From Dehalococcoidia bacterium (GTDB taxonomy: Bacteria > Chloroflexota > Dehalococcoidia > Lucifugimonadales > UBA1123): a DNA stretch of 64,000 bases. The stretch covers positions 31,988 through 95,987 of the forward strand of contig VXRN01000045.1 in the NCBI GenBank assembly GCA_009838465.1, given 5' to 3'. The translations under genes and the position numbers were made by a program. Positions 1 through 8,044 of the stretch are shown here, piece by piece. How positions within the stretch are numbered: position 1 is the first letter of the stretch; each line of letters opens with the position of its first letter. The notes below the pieces were generated by a model. It saw only the letters and a program-made list of their open reading frames with translations, was not told the origin of the DNA and searched no databases.

Positions 1-50
1 AAGTGGGTACTCCGGGATGTATCCGGTCGAGTAAGGGCGTACAAGGAGGA

Positions 51-69
51 GCAGGGCTGCGAACCCTGC
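51..69. other. Short inverted repeat ahead of the first gene
   Basis: GCAGGG at 51-56 faces CCCTGC at 64-69 across a 7-base loop. It lies just beyond the 3' end of the minus-strand binding-protein gene, so it could help end that transcript, but no T-tract follows on either strand. The remaining first 130 bases show no gene. Confidence 0.3.
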
Positions 70-130
70 CCCTGAGTGTCATTCTAACCTGTGTTGCAAG
101 TTACCGTGTGGGTTTCGTCGCTTCCCGTCT

Positions 131-2071
131 CTATCTGCGGTCCAGCCAGACGTGGTCCCACTTGTTGGTTATGTAAACACCTCTGAACTCGGTGTTGTGA
201 GGCATATAGCCCTTAACCTCGTCGTTGTACATATGGTAGGTGATTTCCCCTGTATCCCAGGGGACCATGATCATCTCCTGAGTGAGATAGTCCGACAGTT
301 CCTTGGAGAGAGTCATCCGCCTGTCGGGATCGAACTCCAGTTCCAGCTCCCTTATCATCATGTCGAGCTTGGGGTCATTGTAGTTGAAGATGTTGGCATT
401 GCATGGGCCGCCACCGCACTGCCCGAACGCGTTCTTGATGTAGTATTCGGGAGTCGGCACCCTCATGCTCGAGTTGACCTCTGGGTATATGTCGAACCTG
501 AGCCCTCTGACATCGTCGCCAACCACGGAAACCTCGGCAAGCCTGATTTCAGAGTTTATGTTCAGGTGTTGCTTCAACCACGCCTGTTCCAGCACTAGGA
601 CGAGTTCCCACCATGGACCGTCTGCCCTGCCGAGCAGGTCCAGCGTCGGTATTCCCTCTCCGTTTGGATAGCCTGCCTCCACCAGCAGCTGCTGGGCTTC
701 GGCGATGTCCTCCGGCGTGGGGCTCCGCCAGTACTTTTCCTTCCTGAGTTGCTCGGTCGAGAGTGAATACACCCCCTGTCCTTCTCCGAACCAGCCTCCC
801 GCGAACAGCAGTGCCTGTACCTGGCTGCCGGCCTCGATGAGCGCTTCCTGGTCGAAGACCAGCGCAACGGCCTTGCGAACCCGCACATCGTCGAATGGCG
901 GCCTTGTCAGGTTAAGCGGAATCAGGTGGTATGTAGGCCGCAGGTGTATTGCCACCTTGAATTGCGGGTCTTCGAGAAGCGTCGGAACGTCGCCCGGCGG
1001 CACGAACATACTCCAGTCAACCCGGTTCGCTGCCAGCGCGGCCGTAATCTGCGGCGTCATTAGCGGAAGCCAGATGTGCTGTATCTTGTCTATGTACGGA
1101 GCGTTGGGGTTCCAGTAATTCGGATTGGCCTCCTGGACAACGTAGTCGTCCGTTCTCTCTACCGTGATGAACGGACCAGTGCCTGAGACCTCCGTTGGGT
1201 CGGCGTCCCTCAGATTGCCATCGTATTGGTCCAGCACCGAAGCCTGGCTTATCTTGACGCCCTGCTCCGAAGCGCCCGCCATCACCCAGCCAACGCTGCG
1301 TGGCTCCTCCATAACGAGCTCGACCGTGTAATCGTCTGGCGTATTTATCTCCGAAACCTTGGCAGTCTGGAATATCGCCTGGTAGGCGCTTCTCAGGCCA
1401 GTGGTCTCGAACCTGTCAGGGAATATGACCCGCTCAAGAGTCCTCTTAACGTCATTAGACGTCAGTTCCGCCCCATTGTGGAACTGTACGCCCTCACGCA
1501 GATTGAATGTGTAGGTGTCCAGATTGTCATTCGCGGACCAGCTATGGGCAAGGTCGGGAACTATCGTGACGTCCGGCGTTCGTGTGTCCTTCCGCAGAAG
1601 GTTGTCGTACATCGGCGTCATCCAACCATGCCATGTGATGGATCCTGAGACATAGAAATCGAAGTGGCCCGGCGGGCCGTTGTTCGACGTAATCAGCGTG
1701 CCGCCACGGTTCGCCATCGGGTCCAGCGTCGTCATGAAGAATCTCTGATCTGCCGGGCTGGGTGTGGCGATTAGGGTCTTTGTCCGTTCGACGACCTTTT
1801 CCACCTCGATGGGGACTTCCTTGACTACTTCCTTGACCACTTCCTTCTCGACGACGACGGTCTCGCCCGGCACCTGTACCTCTCTCACCACCTCCTTCTC
1901 GACCACGACGGTCTCGCCCGGCACCTGCACCTCTTTCACCACTTCCTTCTCGATGATGACTTCCGTAGGAACCTCCCTGACCACCTCCCTCGTACATGCC
2001 AGCGCCAGGAGCAAGACAAGAATCAGTCCGGCTATGGCTGGTAATCTGAAGTATCGCAAAGTTGCTAGCAT
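131..2071 (-). CDS. ABC transporter substrate-binding lipoprotein, family 5 (peptide/nickel type)
   Basis: Predicted extracytoplasmic solute-binding lipoprotein of a peptide-type ABC importer, 646 residues. The N-terminus is a signal peptide ending in a lipobox (ALAC, Cys26). Residues about 27-95 form a Val/Glu/Lys-rich stalk containing a 17-residue repeat (VPGETVVVEKEVV core); the DNA shows it as a 51-bp period near 1861-1930. The remainder is the SBP_bac_5 fold: the PDLAHSW and YTFNLREGVQFHNG motifs are typical, and the length is normal for the family plus the stalk. No permease or ATPase gene is adjacent, so it is an orphan or serves a transporter encoded elsewhere. The substrate cannot be told from sequence. 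The stalk probably holds the binding domain away from the membrane (inference); it resembles stalks seen in Chloroflexota lipoproteins. Confidence 0.9.
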   Translation of the reverse strand: MLATLRYFRLPAIAGLILVLLLALACTREVVREVPTEVIIEKEVVKEVQVPGETVVVEKEVVREVQVPGETVVVEKEVVKEVVKEVPIEVEKVVERTKTLIATPSPADQRFFMTTLDPMANRGGTLITSNNGPPGHFDFYVSGSITWHGWMTPMYDNLLRKDTRTPDVTIVPDLAHSWSANDNLDTYTFNLREGVQFHNGAELTSNDVKRTLERVIFPDRFETTGLRSAYQAIFQTAKVSEINTPDDYTVELVMEEPRSVGWVMAGASEQGVKISQASVLDQYDGNLRDADPTEVSGTGPFITVERTDDYVVQEANPNYWNPNAPYIDKIQHIWLPLMTPQITAALAANRVDWSMFVPPGDVPTLLEDPQFKVAIHLRPTYHLIPLNLTRPPFDDVRVRKAVALVFDQEALIEAGSQVQALLFAGGWFGEGQGVYSLSTEQLRKEKYWRSPTPEDIAEAQQLLVEAGYPNGEGIPTLDLLGRADGPWWELVLVLEQAWLKQHLNINSEIRLAEVSVVGDDVRGLRFDIYPEVNSSMRVPTPEYYIKNAFGQCGGGPCNANIFNYNDPKLDMMIRELELEFDPDRRMTLSKELSDYLTQEMIMVPWDTGEITYHMYNDEVKGYMPHNTEFRGVYITNKWDHVWLDRR

Positions 2072-2591
2072 GACTGTTCCCCCTGAAGATGTTCTGCGAA
2101 AGCCCGATGGGTTGTATGTCCCGAATATCCAATAAATTGTGTGTCTGTCGTGTCTCGCCGCCAGATATTGTGTTGATTAAACCATGAATCCTATCTATGG
2201 TCAACTTTTTATGGAATCTTTATTTATGAATGAAACATCGCAATCTCTTACACAAAAGCGCCTGCTTCAGAATTCCGGAGCACCGGTGCATTCAGGGTTC
2301 AGGATCTCCGCAAATGCGATCTCAGCTTCCATACTCCCTACCCATTCCCTCCAGTGATATGCTACAATCCATTCACCACAGAACAACAGTGCTTGCATAT
2401 ATAGCTGAACTTATCAATCAATTCGGACCAACGCAAAAAAAGCGCTAAACAGGTGAATACAGGTATTTGCAGGTGGGATGCAGGTACCAGATCCTACCTG
2501 AAGGCCGTTTGCAGACCACCAGCAGACCACCTGTAGCTCTGCTGCACAACTATAAATCGCGATATATGCCATCATCAGGATAAGGAACAAC
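2072..2591. other. 520-bp intergenic region with a phased CAGGT array
   Basis: No gene was recognised between the binding-protein start (minus strand) and the flavin reductase (plus strand). The left half is A+T-rich and presumably holds the promoter of the minus-strand gene. From 2450 there is an array of CAGGT pentamers with inverted ACCTG copies (separate entry), followed by an A+T-rich stretch with TATAAATC at about 2553. Confidence 0.5.
2450..2533. repeat. Helically phased CAGGT array with inverted ACCTG copies
   Basis: CAGGT starts at about 2450, 2460, 2470 and 2481, i.e. spacings of 10, 10 and 11 bases. Inverted ACCTG copies lie at 2496-2500 and 2529-2533, and a direct repeat (GCAGACCACC at 2511, AGCAGACCACC at 2521) sits between them. 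The organisation resembles the CWGGG arrays near 31359 and 63816. It lies 60-140 bases ahead of the flavin reductase start, where an operator could sit. Confidence 0.45.
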
Positions 2592-3146
2592 ATGAAGATA
2601 TTGGGAATATGCGGAAGCCTTCGGAGAGAATCATGGAACCTCAAACTGCTGCGAAATATGCTGGACAAGACCGCCGACAAAGGCGTTGAGACCGCTCTCT
2701 TCGACTTGAATGGCGTCCCCATGTTCCACCCGGATGTCGAGGCGCAGGGCATTCCCGACGAAGCCGAAACTCTGCGCGACGCCGTCCGAGAAGCCGACGC
2801 TGTGATAATCGCGTGTCCCGAGTACAACGGCTCGATGACTGCGGCGCTCAAGAACGCCCTGGAATGGCTGTCCAGGCGCGGCAACTTGCTCAACGGCAAG
2901 ATATTCTTCATCATAGGCACAGGGCCGGGGCGTTCCGCCTGCGCCAGGATGCACGTACACGCCTCTTACAGCCTGGAGTCCGAGGGCGGTTACGTCCTGC
3001 ACCAGCCGCGCGTCTTGCTTCCACAGGTCGCCAACTTCATGGACGAATCGGGCAGCATAACCGATCCTGAAGTAAGCGACCTGCTCGACCAGTCCGCGGC
3101 CACGCTGGTACGCTTCACTGAGAGCCTGGCGAATATGGACAGCTAA
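2592..3146 (+). CDS. NAD(P)H-dependent FMN reductase
   Basis: Flavodoxin-like NADPH-dependent FMN reductase, 184 residues, the usual size. The N-terminal phosphate-binding loop (GICGSLRRESWN, residues about 5-16) binds FMN, and the PEYNGSMTAALKNALEWLSR segment (from about residue 77) is the family hallmark. It reduces FMN or quinones with NAD(P)H in the cytoplasm. A luciferase-like monooxygenase gene starts 25 bases downstream on the same strand, so the pair may be a two-component monooxygenase in which this enzyme supplies reduced flavin (inference). The ATG start follows an AAGGA at about 2581. A phased repeat array lies upstream. Confidence 0.9.
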   Translation: MKILGICGSLRRESWNLKLLRNMLDKTADKGVETALFDLNGVPMFHPDVEAQGIPDEAETLRDAVREADAVIIACPEYNGSMTAALKNALEWLSRRGNLLNGKIFFIIGTGPGRSACARMHVHASYSLESEGGYVLHQPRVLLPQVANFMDESGSITDPEVSDLLDQSAATLVRFTESLANMDS

Positions 3147-3171
3147 ACATAGAGAGTCAGGAGCGGAGCGC

Positions 3172-4236
3172 GTGAAATTCGGAGCATTTTGGCAGGTCCC
3201 TGGATTCGTGGACTCGACTGTGCCACGCAAGCACTGGGAAACGATTGAGCAGATAGTCCTGGCTGATAAGCTGGGCTTCGATACGGCTTGGCTCGCTGAG
3301 TCGGTATTCTTTCCCGCTCGGCCAATGTCCAATCCCCTCATGGTCGCCTGTGCTGCGGCGCAGCATACCGAACGGATCAGATTCGGCACTCTCGCCGCTC
3401 AGTTCAACTTGCACCATCCGCTCCACATGGCAACCCAGGCGGCCACCTGCGATATACTGACGAACGGTAGGCTCGATCTCTGCCTAGGGGGACGCTGGGG
3501 CTCTCCCGCCGGCCAGACGTTCGGACAGAGTGGCGACATAAGCGGACACGAGAGCCGAGAGCGTGTCGCCGAGGGAATCGAGTTGGTGAAGATGGCTTGG
3601 ACTAGGGAGCGAGTGAACTTCCAGGGCAGGTATTGGAGCGTGAAAGACCAACCTGTTCTCCCTCATCCGCAGCAACAGCCTCACCCGCCACTTCTTCTTG
3701 CCGCCAACAGCGACGAGACGTTTCGCTATGCCGCCGGACTCGGAATTGGAGTCATCGGCACCACTCTCAGCCAGCCGATGCCGCGCATGACTGACAGGCT
3801 GCGAGAGTTCGAGGATGCCATGCCTGCTGACGGAAGCGACCAGTCCCAACCCTTCAACGTCAACATTTCGTTCTTCGTAGCTGAGACTAGGCGGAAGGCA
3901 CACGACCTCATGCGGCTGAACTGGCGCGACGACGACGTGGTGAGCACCGTCCCCGACGCCAGCGCCTCATCCGTCGGCACCTCACGGCACAGCTTCTCCA
4001 GCGGAGTCGGCGGATGGGCGACGTGGGACTTCGACCAGGCGCTGGGCTACTCTATATACGACGACCCACAGGGCTGCATCGAGCAGTTGCGAAACCTCCG
4101 GGAACAACTGCCCGGCATGAACGAGTGTATCTTGGAGTTCAACCGGCGCGGACGCATCCCGGACGAGGAGATAAAGAAATCCCTGAGACTCTTCGCAGAG
4201 AAGGTCATGCCCGAACTAGCAAGCGAGCAGCGCTGA
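3172..4236 (+). CDS. LLM-class flavin-dependent monooxygenase
   Basis: Luciferase-like (LLM, bacterial-luciferase TIM-barrel) oxidoreductase of 354 residues. The start is GTG with AGGAG shortly upstream. Family features are visible: KFGAFWQVPGF at the N-terminus, LGFDTAWLAESVFFP (first barrel turn), RIRFGTLAAQFNLHHP, the LTNGRLDLCLGGRW loop, and HPPLLLAANSDETFRYAA. Members use FMNH2 or F420H2 with O2 to oxygenate organic or sulfur compounds; the substrate is unknown. Its position directly behind an FMN reductase gene favours FMNH2. Such enzymes are reported as expanded in SAR202-type Chloroflexota, consistent with oxidation of recalcitrant organic matter (inference). Confidence 0.9.
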   Translation: MKFGAFWQVPGFVDSTVPRKHWETIEQIVLADKLGFDTAWLAESVFFPARPMSNPLMVACAAAQHTERIRFGTLAAQFNLHHPLHMATQAATCDILTNGRLDLCLGGRWGSPAGQTFGQSGDISGHESRERVAEGIELVKMAWTRERVNFQGRYWSVKDQPVLPHPQQQPHPPLLLAANSDETFRYAAGLGIGVIGTTLSQPMPRMTDRLREFEDAMPADGSDQSQPFNVNISFFVAETRRKAHDLMRLNWRDDDVVSTVPDASASSVGTSRHSFSSGVGGWATWDFDQALGYSIYDDPQGCIEQLRNLREQLPGMNECILEFNRRGRIPDEEIKKSLRLFAEKVMPELASEQR

Positions 4237-4329
4237 CCTAGATGCCTGTTTCCGGAATTCGGAGAACTGCCCCTATCTCGAACATCGAAAAATCTCGTAA
4301 ATCCTGATTCAGACAATAGGAGATCTATC

Positions 4330-4824
4330 ATGCCCGACCTGAGCTCCATGGCCGCGACTATCGGACAACTGCTGAAGGGTAGGGGTGACACTATCGCCGT
4401 ATCCGAGTCTTCGTGCGGCGGCCTTCTATCCGCGTCTCTGGTAGCGATTCCGGGCGCGTCCGCCTACTATCTCGGCGGCGCCGTGGTATATACTCGCACT
4501 TCCCAAAAGGGACTCTTGGACGTCGCCGACGAGGCTATGGAGGACATGAGAGCCAGCACAGAAGAATACGCCGCTCTCAATGCCACCACCATCCGCGAAC
4601 TGCTCGGCACGACCTGGGCCCTCAGTGAGACGGGCGCGAGCGGACCGACCGGCAATCGCTACGGTGACGCCGCCGGACACGCCTGTATAGCCGTCAGCGG
4701 CCCTGTTGAGCGCGTCATCACCGTCGAGACCGGCGACTCCGACCGCGAGGCTAACATGTGGGTCTTCGCCACCCGCGCCTTTGCCTTGCTCGAAGAGTGC
4801 ATCAACGAATCACAACCAAATTGA
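4330..4824 (+). CDS. pncC: CinA C-terminal-domain protein (nicotinamide-nucleotide amidohydrolase, PncC type)
   Basis: 164-residue stand-alone CinA C-terminal domain. The motifs SESSCGGLLSASLVAIPGAS and YLGGAVVYTRTSQKGLLDV, together with ETGASGPTGNRYGD, are those of PncC/YgaD proteins, which deaminate nicotinamide mononucleotide to nicotinate mononucleotide in the pyridine-nucleotide cycle. The N-terminal MoCF-like domain of full CinA is absent, which is common. The start is ATG at 4330. The stop codon overlaps the -35 hexamer of a likely promoter for the downstream Fe-S gene. Confidence 0.87.
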   Translation: MPDLSSMAATIGQLLKGRGDTIAVSESSCGGLLSASLVAIPGASAYYLGGAVVYTRTSQKGLLDVADEAMEDMRASTEEYAALNATTIRELLGTTWALSETGASGPTGNRYGDAAGHACIAVSGPVERVITVETGDSDREANMWVFATRAFALLEECINESQPN

Positions 4825-4849
4825 CCCCAGCCCCCATACATAGTAGAAT
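4821..4849 (+). promoter_or_regulatory. Sigma-70-type promoter for the iscA/ygfZ pair
   Basis: TTGACC at 4821-4826 and TAGAAT at 4844-4849 are separated by 17 bases. The expected start would be near 4856, giving a 5' leader of about 55 bases before the ATG at 4912. The -35 hexamer overlaps the stop codon of the upstream gene. Confidence 0.5.
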
Positions 4850-4911
4850 TTAGTTGACTTCCAAATTCAGTATCCGGTCACACCATTACCAGCTTCCGGG
4901 AGCATGGGACA

Positions 4912-5265
4912 ATGACAACAAAGACGATGCCTTCTCCTCTGACTATCAACATATCCGAAGAGGCCGCCGACCATGTACGCGTCTTCGCCGCCCAGTCCGG
5001 CAAGCCCGACTCCAACCTGCGCGTTGCCGTCAAGGGCGGCGGATGCGCCGGGATGACCTACGTGTTAGACCTCATAGACGAGCCTAGGGAAGACGACAAA
5101 GTGATCGAGGAACACGGCATGAGGCTGTACGTGGACCGTAAGTCGTACATATTTCTAGCAGGCACGATTCTCGAGTACTCAGGCGGGCTCAACGGCAAGG
5201 GCTTCGTGTTCAACAACCCCAATGCCAAGACCACCTGCGGCTGCGGAACCTCATTCAGCGTTTAG
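4912..5265 (+). CDS. erpA: Iron-sulfur cluster assembly A-type carrier (IscA/ErpA/HesB)
   Basis: 117-residue A-type Fe-S carrier. The three cluster-binding cysteines are in the standard places: one in VKGGGCAGMTYVLDL (residue about 44) and two in the C-terminal TTCGCGTSF motif. FVFNNPNAKTTCGCG is the family signature. It carries nascent [2Fe-2S] or [4Fe-4S] clusters to client enzymes in the cytoplasm; clients in this window include aconitase, ferredoxin and ActB2. The next gene is a YgfZ-type folate protein, which in E. coli also acts in Fe-S repair, so the pairing is functionally sensible. IscA, ErpA or SufA type cannot be separated by eye. Confidence 0.9.
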   Translation: MTTKTMPSPLTINISEEAADHVRVFAAQSGKPDSNLRVAVKGGGCAGMTYVLDLIDEPREDDKVIEEHGMRLYVDRKSYIFLAGTILEYSGGLNGKGFVFNNPNAKTTCGCGTSFSV

Positions 5266-5294
5266 CCGCCGACACAACACTGAATACTGAACTC

Positions 5295-5320
5295 GACGCC
5301 GCGTCACTAGGCGCGGCGTC
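5295..5320 (+). terminator. Strong hairpin between iscA-type and ygfZ genes
   Basis: GACGCCGCG at 5295-5303 pairs perfectly with CGCGGCGTC at 5312-5320 over an 8-base loop. Only a weak T-tract follows (TCTAATTTC), so it may attenuate or stabilise the upstream message rather than fully terminate. The ygfZ start is 22 bases beyond. Confidence 0.5.
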
Positions 5321-5342
5321 TCTAATTTCACGGAGAACAGCT

Positions 5343-6308
5343 GTGACTACGACCGCCGCCCCGCAATCCTTCACATCCCGCTTGCTGACAGAGATTGTCA
5401 CTTTCGACATGACTCACTTCGGAAGACTGACGGTGTCTGGCTCCGATGCGATTGACCTTCTAAATCGCCTCTCCACCAACGACCTTGAGCAACTCCAACC
5501 CGGCCAGGGAATAAGCAGCGTCCTCACGACGAACAAGGGACGAATCATAGACCTGCTTCACGTTCTCCACCGGGGCGACGACTTGCTCATCCTCACTAGT
5601 ACGGGAACCCAGACGAGGGTAGTGGAGTGGATAGACTTCTACACCTTCATCGAGGACGTCAGCGTCGAGGACATCACCGGCAAGACCTCCGAGCGCCTCT
5701 ACATAGGCGAAGGGGCCGCCGAATTGCTCTCTGAGCAGGGCATTCTCCCCACCCCACTAACGGACGATCTGTCCCACATGCAGACTGAGGACGGCGAATC
5801 CCAGACAACGGTCATACGCGCAGACATCGGCGAACTGCCCGCGTACAGGATCATTGCTCCATCAGAATCGCCTCTACCTGACTTCGGACTGAGCACGTTG
5901 GACGAAGACGAATTCCGCTCTCTCAGAATCGAGCAGGCTATTGCCTCTTACCCCGCCGAAATGAACGAAGACCGCAACCCGCTCGAGGCTAACCTCAAGC
6001 CGCATATCAGTTTCAACAAGGGCTGCTATATTGGCCAGGAAGTTGTGGCGCGCCTCAACACCTACGACCGGGTTCAACGTTTCATGTGCCGCCTGGAGTT
6101 CGACGATGGGACAGCCGCTGAACCCGGTTCACAGATCATTGTGGACGGTAATACGGTCGGCGAGGTTACGTCGTCCGTTCCCTCTATGGCGCTGGCCTTT
6201 CTGCGAAAACGCTTCTACCAGGACGGCGCGACGGTGGAGGTAGAATCCAACGGCGCAACTCTGTCCGCAATCGTAAGAGATGTCCGTCCGCCGGAGGACG
6301 ACGACTGA
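5343..6308 (+). CDS. ygfZ: YgfZ/GcvT-like folate-binding protein
   Basis: 321 residues with GTG start at 5343. The KGCYIGQEVVARLNTYDRV segment (residues about 227-245) contains the YgfZ hallmark K-G-C-[FY]-x-GQE with its conserved Cys. The N-terminal LTVSGSDAIDLLNRLSTNDL and the fold as a whole match the glycine-cleavage T-protein family. YgfZ is a tetrahydrofolate-dependent protein that helps maintain certain [4Fe-4S] enzymes, including the tRNA methylthiolase MiaB. It follows the IscA-type gene after 77 bases containing a hairpin, so both probably act in Fe-S maintenance. A true aminomethyltransferase is unlikely because no glycine-cleavage genes are nearby and the YgfZ cysteine motif is intact. 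Confidence 0.87.
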   Translation: MTTTAAPQSFTSRLLTEIVTFDMTHFGRLTVSGSDAIDLLNRLSTNDLEQLQPGQGISSVLTTNKGRIIDLLHVLHRGDDLLILTSTGTQTRVVEWIDFYTFIEDVSVEDITGKTSERLYIGEGAAELLSEQGILPTPLTDDLSHMQTEDGESQTTVIRADIGELPAYRIIAPSESPLPDFGLSTLDEDEFRSLRIEQAIASYPAEMNEDRNPLEANLKPHISFNKGCYIGQEVVARLNTYDRVQRFMCRLEFDDGTAAEPGSQIIVDGNTVGEVTSSVPSMALAFLRKRFYQDGATVEVESNGATLSAIVRDVRPPEDDD

Positions 6309-6320
6309 CGAGGGCGCGGC

Positions 6321-7073
6321 TTATCCTTCCGACCTCAGCGTCACTCCGCCGTCAACGACGATGATTTGACCGCGGATCATCTCCGCGTCCGGGGAGCACA
6401 GGAAGGCAACTGTCTTCGCGATGTCTTCGACTGTGACCATTCGCCCCACGAGCGTGTTTCTGCCCGCCTCCAGCATCTCCTCTTTGGTCGGGAAGTGATC
6501 CAGCGCGCCGGTGTCCACGTAGCCGCCGGACACCGCATTGACGGATATATTCAGCGGCGCGAGTTCGACAGCCAGATAGCGGGTTATCGCCTCAAGTGAT
6601 GCCTTGGACACGCCAACCGAGAAGTACAACGGCAGCACGCGCCGCGAACCCTCGCTTGTGATGTTGACGACGTGGCCGCCGTCCCTCATCAACTTCGCAG
6701 CCTCGACAGCGCACATCCAAGCCGCCTTCGCATTGACGCCGAGGGTCCAGTCCCAGTGCCTTGATTCCAGTTCCAGCGCGGGACGCTGCACCCCGGTAGC
6801 GGCGTTGTTCACAAGGATATCCAGTCTGCCGAATTCGGCATCAATCTCCTGGAATAAATCGGCAATCTTACTTTCGTCTCCCAAGTGTGCTCGCACTCTG
6901 AGACAATGAACACCGAGGGACTGTATCTCTTCCTGTGTCTCACGCGCGGCTCGGTGATTGCGGAGGTAGTTGAATGCGATATCCGACCCGCGATTGGCGA
7001 ATTCCAGCGCAATTGCCCTGCCGATTCCGCGCGATCCGCCCGTCACGAGTGTGACCTTGCCGTCAAGCCTCAT
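6321..7073 (-). CDS. fabL: Enoyl-ACP reductase III-type short-chain dehydrogenase
   Basis: 250-residue SDR. The Rossmann motif TGGSRGIG is at residues 11-18. NNAATG, then RPALELESRHWDWTLGVNAK and VSKASLEAITRYLAVELAP, follow B. subtilis FabL closely as I remember it, including the HWDW and VNAVSGGYVDT stretches. FabL reduces trans-2-enoyl-ACP with NADPH as the last step of the elongation cycle. The gene overlaps fabG by 4 bases (ATGA-type coupling), placing both in one operon with PlsX and the HadAB-like dehydratase upstream. A general SDR of unknown substrate is the main alternative; context and the FabL-specific motifs argue against it. Confidence 0.8.
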   Translation of the reverse strand: MRLDGKVTLVTGGSRGIGRAIALEFANRGSDIAFNYLRNHRAARETQEEIQSLGVHCLRVRAHLGDESKIADLFQEIDAEFGRLDILVNNAATGVQRPALELESRHWDWTLGVNAKAAWMCAVEAAKLMRDGGHVVNITSEGSRRVLPLYFSVGVSKASLEAITRYLAVELAPLNISVNAVSGGYVDTGALDHFPTKEEMLEAGRNTLVGRMVTVEDIAKTVAFLCSPDAEMIRGQIIVVDGGVTLRSEG

Positions 7074-7822
7074 ATGGCCATTCCGCCGTCTATACTGACG
7101 ACCTGGCCGGTCATGTAGCGCGCCTTCTCACTTGCGATAAACGCCACCATGTAAGCCACATCGTCAACCTCGCCAAAGTGCCCCTGTGGAATCCAGGTCA
7201 TGATGCGGTCTTTCGTAGCTTGCGGCAGCACGTCCACCGTATCCGTATTTATGTAACCGGGGGTTACAGTGTTGACCGTTATGTTGCGCGAGGCCACCTC
7301 TTTCGCCAATGCCTTGGTGAACCCGATTATTCCCGCCTTGGAAGCGGAGTAATTGACCTGGCCGATGTTGCCTCGGATTCCGACCACCGAACCGATGTTG
7401 ATGATGCGCCCCCATCTCCGGCGGATCATCCCTCGCAACACCGCTCTCGTGCAGTAGAAAGTCCCATTCAGATTGGTTGTTATGACATCGTCCCAAGCCT
7501 CGTCGGACATGCGAATAAGCAGGCTGTCGCTGATGATTCCGGCGTTGTTGACCAGAATATCAATCTGACCGAACCGATCCGTTACATCGTCAACCATGTT
7601 TGAGACTTCGTCGAGACTGCTTACATCGGCCTTCACGATAAATGCCTCAACGCCCAGGTCGGTCAACTGCGTTGCGGTGTCCTCTGCCTCGGACTTCGAA
7701 CTGTTATAGTTGACCGCAACATTGACTCCCTGTTCACCGAGCTTCAGCGCCGATGCCTTGCCAATTCCCTTAGACGCGCCTGTGACCAGCGCGAATCGTC
7801 CGCTTATGTCAGACTTGCCCAA
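7070..7822 (-). CDS. fabG: 3-oxoacyl-ACP reductase
   Basis: 250-residue SDR with TGASKGIGKA (about 14-23), the NNAGI motif and a Ser-Tyr-Lys triad (IGSVVGIRGNIGQVNYSASKAG). The latter, together with NTVTPGYINTDT and the C-terminal YMTGQVVSIDGGMAI, is typical of FabG. It reduces 3-oxoacyl-ACP to 3-hydroxyacyl-ACP with NADPH. Its last bases overlap the start of the FabL-type gene. Upstream on the same strand a 151-bp inverted-repeat element separates it from plsX, so it may be read through that element or from a promoter within it. Confidence 0.9.
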   Translation of the reverse strand: MGKSDISGRFALVTGASKGIGKASALKLGEQGVNVAVNYNSSKSEAEDTATQLTDLGVEAFIVKADVSSLDEVSNMVDDVTDRFGQIDILVNNAGIISDSLLIRMSDEAWDDVITTNLNGTFYCTRAVLRGMIRRRWGRIINIGSVVGIRGNIGQVNYSASKAGIIGFTKALAKEVASRNITVNTVTPGYINTDTVDVLPQATKDRIMTWIPQGHFGEVDDVAYMVAFIASEKARYMTGQVVSIDGGMAI

Positions 7823-7893
7823 GATTCCTCCTGCCGACTCCTGAAAACTGTTTCCTGCCTGTACGTCGATTCTATCGCATTTCGATCAATAAA

Positions 7894-8044
7894 CTAGGCC
7901 GTGTTGACATTTCCCGTCATTTCCGCGAAAGCGGGAACCCCGAAGGGCTCGCCGCTCGACAACCCAGAAGCGTGGAGTGTAGCTAACGTCGCTATCGCCA
8001 TGATCGTTCTTATGCCTGAAATATCAAATGTCAACAGAACCTAG
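7894..8044. mobile_element. MITE-like element, copy 1 (CTAG-flanked, TGTTGACATTT ends)
   Basis: The left end reads CTAGGCCGTGTTGACATTT (from 7894). The right end, read in reverse, is CCTAGGTTCTGTTGACATTT (to 8045), so the terminal inverted repeats differ at only a few positions. CTAG flanks both sides (7894-7897 and 8041-8044), as a target duplication would. The interior has a hairpin TTCCCG/CGGGAA-type core and no coding capacity. A second copy in opposite orientation lies at 38164-38299. The right CTAG provides the TAG stop codon of plsX. Ends and target resemble those of IS5-type elements (inference). Confidence 0.75.
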
